From Chrysomallon squamiferum (taxonomy: Eukaryota > Mollusca > Gastropoda > Neomphalida > Peltospiridae), in assembly GCA_012295275.1 (NCBI GenBank), contig CM022678.1, positions 5,015,777-5,079,776 on the forward strand: a stretch of DNA of 64,000 nt. The letters are read 5' to 3'. The position numbers and the translations under genes were made by a program. Shown here piece by piece: positions 59,898 to 64,000 of this stretch. Below the pieces are notes generated by a model. The model was given only the letters and a program-made list of their open reading frames with translations, was not told the DNA's origin and did no database searches. Positions within the stretch are counted from its first letter, which is position 1; each line of letters begins with the position of its first letter.

Positions 59898-60896
59898 ATG
59901 GCAACTAACAAGATTCAGTTCTTGTCCGCAGCCGCAAAACTATGCCTGGTTGTTATGGCAACGCTGCTCGTACAAAAAATCTTATTTCGTAAAACAAACA
60001 TTATTATGAAAATTTTGCCAAGCGAAACAAAAGGTCCCGAAAGACTGAATCTACCTGTCACATTTCCACCAGGACAAACTCCGGTCTACAGATGGGACGG
60101 ACTGGGCTGGAAAATGGAAATAAACTTTTGTAAATGGGCAGATTTTTCTCATTGTGCCATGTTGAAAACTAACGCTGGAGAAACTCCAATATTTGTTCAC
60201 AGCCCACAGAAAGACAACTGGCTATCGAAAAGGCTGCTTAACAAACAGCCGTGGGAACCCGAACATATAAATCTTGTACTGGATGAAATGAAAGCAGATC
60301 CCAGTATAGGATTTCTTGATATCGGCTCTCACATTGGACTTTTCACTCTCCACGTGGCGAAGTCTGGTAGGAAGGTAGTTGCCATGGAAGTTTTGCCTGA
60401 CAATCTTCAACGACTCTGTAAGTCTGTTGAACGCGGCGGTTTAACCAACAACGTCAAACTTATTCTCAATCCTATTTCAGACGGACACGGAATTCTTTCA
60501 TTCACAAATCCACACTCCAGTGCCTTTCTTAATCGTAAGGCTACACCGAATACGACTACGTCGTCGTCGTTGTGCAAGCAATCTATGTCGTTTCAGACGG
60601 CAACGTTAGACGACGTGCTCAACTTCATCACATTCAAGAAAGCTTTCATAAAAATGGACGTTGAAGGTTTTGAGCTTCAAGTAGTCAGAGGAGGAAAGAA
60701 ATTCTTCTCCGAAATCGACGTGCGAGGGATTCTGATGGAATGGGTTCTACACAGGAACAAAGAAGGTGAAAAGATTATCGAAGATATGATGAAAATGAAC
60801 TATGTTCCTTTTGATTCTCTGTCACCCCAAAAACAGCTGAAACCGGAAGATATAATGAATTGGCCGCATGACGTACTTTGGAGGAAAACAGCCTGA
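59898..60896 (+). CDS. FkbM-type SAM-dependent methyltransferase with N-terminal membrane anchor, intact copy D
   Basis: Single coding exon of 332 codons after a TTATTGCAG acceptor (ends 59887). Residues 7-29 are hydrophobic with a Lys before and Lys/Arg after, consistent with a type II signal anchor, so the domain would face the Golgi/ER lumen. The FkbM methyltransferase fold follows: FLDIGSHIGLF (139-149) as SAM motif I, VVAMEVLP (160-167) with the acidic residue that binds the ribose, and FIKMDVEGFELQVVRGG (250-266), the family signature. The C-terminus is a typical DVLWRK end. Family members are O-methyltransferases, usually on small molecules or sugars; the substrate is unknown. Poly(A) signal 60946-60951. 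Confidence 0.85.
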   Translation: MATNKIQFLSAAAKLCLVVMATLLVQKILFRKTNIIMKILPSETKGPERLNLPVTFPPGQTPVYRWDGLGWKMEINFCKWADFSHCAMLKTNAGETPIFVHSPQKDNWLSKRLLNKQPWEPEHINLVLDEMKADPSIGFLDIGSHIGLFTLHVAKSGRKVVAMEVLPDNLQRLCKSVERGGLTNNVKLILNPISDGHGILSFTNPHSSAFLNRKATPNTTTSSSLCKQSMSFQTATLDDVLNFITFKKAFIKMDVEGFELQVVRGGKKFFSEIDVRGILMEWVLHRNKEGEKIIEDMMKMNYVPFDSLSPQKQLKPEDIMNWPHDVLWRKTA

Positions 60897-63462
60897 ACAG
60901 AATGATTCTATTCAATTAGAAAAATCATTAAATGTTTTCATATTCAATAAATACAGACACTGCCCGAACTAAGAAGAGTCTCCGTAGCATTCCTACTTTC
61001 TTATTTATTTATTTTATTTTATTATTTATTTTTTTAAATACATTTAATCATTTATAATCATTAACACGATAATCATTTATCCTATATCAGATATGATGCG
61101 AGGTAAAGTTTAACAAAAGTTTTATTCTTATGTTTGTTTACAATTACTTGCAGCCTGCTTTATCGAGTCTCTAGCTTCTGGTTACGTAGGTTTGTAAATT
61201 ATAATTATGTTCTGTCAATCAGTATGCCCGTCTCAGTTTATTTAACTTGTATACAGGTTTATAAAAACTGTTTATGGTTTGACACTAAGCACAGTGCTTT
61301 AAAACTTGTATACGAATGAAATTAACTGGGAAGGACATGATAACATGTCTCTCCACAATTACATGTACAGTAAATAGTACAATTCATAAACCAACGTAAT
61401 TAGACGTTTCGACACTTCGAGGAAGCAACAAACATGAGAATTAAAACTTTTGATCAATAATTTAATCATGTGCACAAAGTATTTAGTTAAAGGTCCTGTT
61501 TTATTAGAAACAAAATATCGAGGTTTACCTGTGGATGCTTAATTTTTTTTTTATTTGTCACAATCGCTTGGCTCTGTCGTATTGTCTAATTTCACATTTA
61601 CAAAACCTCAGTTCATCCTAATGTGTCTGGAGAAAGAATTCTAGCGTGAAAACTATGTGCATGTTTATGTAACCATCTTTTTTGTCGTTTGTGTTTAATG
61701 AATATATCAACATATATCAATATAATCATCGGACTTGAGTATATTTTAGCCTTCACTGTAGAGTAGATTCATTTACTAAATTTATTTTGTTGGTTAGACA
61801 CAATAAAAATTTGACAAAATTCTCAAAGTGCTGTATTATAAAAGGATATTCTTATTAGTTTATTACTACTACTATTACTGGTAGTACCATTACTACTAAT
61901 AAATACTAACATTACATAGACAACTCAAACTGATTAAATGAATGTCAAAAACGTATCAAAACACATATGTAAATAATATGAAACCAATGTGAGAAAGTAA
62001 ATTGTTAGTTTTATTTGTTTGTTTGTTATGTTGTTGTTCCCTTTATTTATTTATATATTTATTTATTTATTTATTTATAGTATAGTGGGTCTGCTTGTGT
62101 CTGAACGGAGAATGAAAAAACTAATAAAATATGGAGTTAATTTTCTTGTCTATATTTTTGTTTCTTTCTTTTGTTTGTTCATTAATAAACTAGTTCTTAT
62201 GTTTCTTACTTTCTTCCTTTTTTTCTCTCGGTCTCACTCGATATCCCCGCAATACCATGATTTTGAAAGACAAAAAAAAAAAAAATATATAATTTACGAG
62301 CGAAAGGTCACGTTCTCTGTGTCACTAAATGTCAAGCTGACCTCGAGTTTGATATGTTATAATCAGCAGTCATATTATAATAGTGATAAATATAGTACAT
62401 TCAAGTAACACTAGAAACATAATCATACCATAAAGTGTGATGCACTCGAATTACACTTAATAAAAAGCAGACCTGCTTCGGTTGAGAAAACACTGCTTAA
62501 AAATCTCCTCACAAGATCGCAATCAGATCTATGAAACCCACAACAATACAAATGTCAGAAGCTTCGTAAATTACTGCGAGAGAAAGGAATAAATTACAAG
62601 TAAGACATTTCATAACCAGTTACCCATTTATACGGTGATGTCACCGAGTTCCGTCAGTTTTAATAAAAACGAAAAGACAACAGAGAAACAGCGAGTACGC
62701 ACCGACGAATGTTTGGAATTTGTTTGTTTGTCTTGTTTTAGATTTTACCGCTTTAATTATCTATATTTGATTAGATTATGTTAATATTTGTTTTCCTTAA
62801 TTAATCTATGCAGCGGGGGTAACTAACATTTTTGGGGTCCCGGAATTTTCGCAAAGCAGCAAACAGCAACAAGAAGAAGATCTGATTAATCTCTGTCATC
62901 TTCTTCAGTCGGCTTGTTTGATGAAGGATTACCGTAAATCTTTTAATAAAATGTATCCACGACATCTCAGCTGTGTGTTAAAATTTTAAATCAGCATCGA
63001 TTAAGTCGCTTCTCGGGTCCTTTACTGGTTTAGCGTCTTCCTTAGTTTCACAAGAGTTTCCTGTTAGCAACAACACAGACGAAAAAAACAACAAATAAAT
63101 GATTTAGTAATTTAGGCAGATGATGTCGAAAAGCATTTAATATAGGATATTTTCCCCAATATAGTATTGTTGGAGATACGATTTCCCATTGTATAGCTGT
63201 TAGAGTCTTTATTTAGCAGAAATATTAAGAAAGATGAAGAAGGAGAAGAAAAACAGAAGCAAAATGCAAATAAAAAAAAATATATATCAAAAAGAGAAAA
63301 AGGAAAAAGATGATGCAAAAGAAGAAGAAAACAATCAAAAAGGAAGATGAATAATAAAAAAAGAAAATAAGACAAATGGAAAGAAAAGAGAAAGAAAATG
63401 AAGAAAAACAAAACAAAAATATAATCAAACATTAACACTGCCCTAACATAGTTTATATATAT
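60897..63462 (+). other. Spacer after D, still in the homogenised unit
   Basis: Near-identical to spacers B-C and C-D, but with TTAATCTCTGTCATC as in spacer A-B, so it is a mosaic. Contains no supported gene. Confidence 0.65.
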
Positions 63463-64000
63463 AAATCTTTTATAATAATAAAGTATGGGAATAGAACTAT
63501 AAATCCTGGTAGTACTTAATGTCTGTAATGAAGTTAATTAACATCAACAACTACCGTAATAAGAGCAATAATATTAATAATAACAACAGAAAAAGAAGAA
63601 GAAAGAGATTTAGGCTGAAGAAAGAAGTAACAGAATAAACAAATATTCAATAACCTGACCAATTTTATTAAGATTCTCACTTATTGTTCTAATATTAATA
63701 CGATAGGATAAACAGCAAACCTCTCATCGAATAGCAGCAAGAAAATTTGTATATGTAAACCTTCCCGCTGACAGTAAACAATCAAAAGCATAATTCATCT
63801 GCCACATTTGTTTCTTCTTTAAAAATATGTATTTCCAACAGAAGACGATAATATCACAATCTCCAATAAAGTGACTTAATGCGTTTCGCAAAACCGGTGA
63901 CCTCAGATCCAAGAACAATGTACCAAAACATCCGACACCCATTTGACTATGCTCAACAGAGAAAGTGGGACAGGGCCAAACAGATATTCACATAAAGTTA
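63463..64000 (+). repeat. Diverged continuation of the array spacer
   Basis: Aligns with 53195-53760 but with many substitutions and indels (for example CCTGGTAGTACTTAATG for CCTCGCTGTACTTAGTG). A further, older unit probably continues to the right. Confidence 0.7.

Larger units (their letters stand above)
44640..63462 (+). repeat. Tandem array of about 5.1-kb units, each with an FkbM methyltransferase gene
   Basis: Gene starts at 44703 (A), 49620 (B), 54759 (C) and 59898 (D). B to C and C to D are each 5139 bp. B, C and D are almost identical over gene and spacer; A and its preceding spacer are more diverged. Each unit holds an ATT run and acceptor, the coding exon, AATAAA and about 4.1 kb of AT-rich spacer. 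Identity drops after about 63462, in the middle of D's spacer. Confidence 0.9.

Noticed and set aside
1-64000. tRNA or rRNA genes
   Set aside because: I saw no convincing cloverleaf with A and B box motifs and no rRNA-like conserved blocks; a scan with tRNAscan-SE or Infernal was not possible here.

Overview
This is eukaryotic, very AT-rich DNA: genes with introns (GT...AG splice sites), AATAAA poly(A) signals, dense microsatellites (AAT, CA/GT, TA, TTTA, GTAT), several clusters of near-identical duplicated sequence, and a 200-N scaffold gap. The microsatellite style and the two gene families make me think of a lophotrochozoan, most likely a mollusc. That is inference from memory; nothing in the window proves it.

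Left part (1-41.2 kb): a segmentally duplicated cluster of one gene family that I cannot match to a named domain. The intact member at 29.3-31.2 kb (+) shows the plan: a short non-coding first exon, a small exon coding a signal peptide, and one large exon coding about 520 residues built of four degenerate modules of about 120 residues. Each module has a W...NG...GSL.EL..AV..G..V half and a second half ending in a WF[V/A] motif. A second intact member (8.76-11.8 kb, -) carries about 37 copies of a 7-residue G/K/P/D/E/N repeat, coded by a 21-bp minisatellite, in the linker that splits module 4. Its duplicate at 18.0-19.4 kb has 7 copies and has lost its 5' end. The copy at 38.8-41.1 kb (+) is complete except for a +1 and a -1 frameshift. 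A signal-peptide exon at 0.45-0.53 kb belongs to a gene running off the left edge. Broken or partial copies lie at 5.7-6.2, 22.3-23.6, 27.6-27.9 and 33.7-34.5 kb, and much older fragments at 6.8-7.15, 19.5-19.96 and 35.6-35.86 kb. The promoter/first-exon block recurs seven times in two classes, with and without a gene behind it, and the 3' flanks are duplicated too.

Gap (41269-41468): exactly 200 N. The link between the left cluster and the right array depends on scaffolding.

Right part (41.5-64 kb): a tandem array of a unit of about 5.1 kb, each with one FkbM-type SAM-dependent methyltransferase gene on the + strand plus about 4.1 kb of AT-rich spacer. Copies B, C and D (starts at 49620, 54759 and 59898, each 5139 bp apart) are almost identical. 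Only D (59898-60896) is open from its first ATG, giving a 332-residue protein with an N-terminal membrane anchor. B and C differ by one-base homopolymer indels. Copy A (44703-45508) is a relic that has lost the SAM-binding motif. A diverged spacer copy precedes A, and the array diverges again after about 63.46 kb.

The strongest candidate for something undescribed is the left cluster: a fast-duplicating family of secreted modular proteins, with shared promoter blocks and a coding minisatellite that is expanding or contracting between paralogues.
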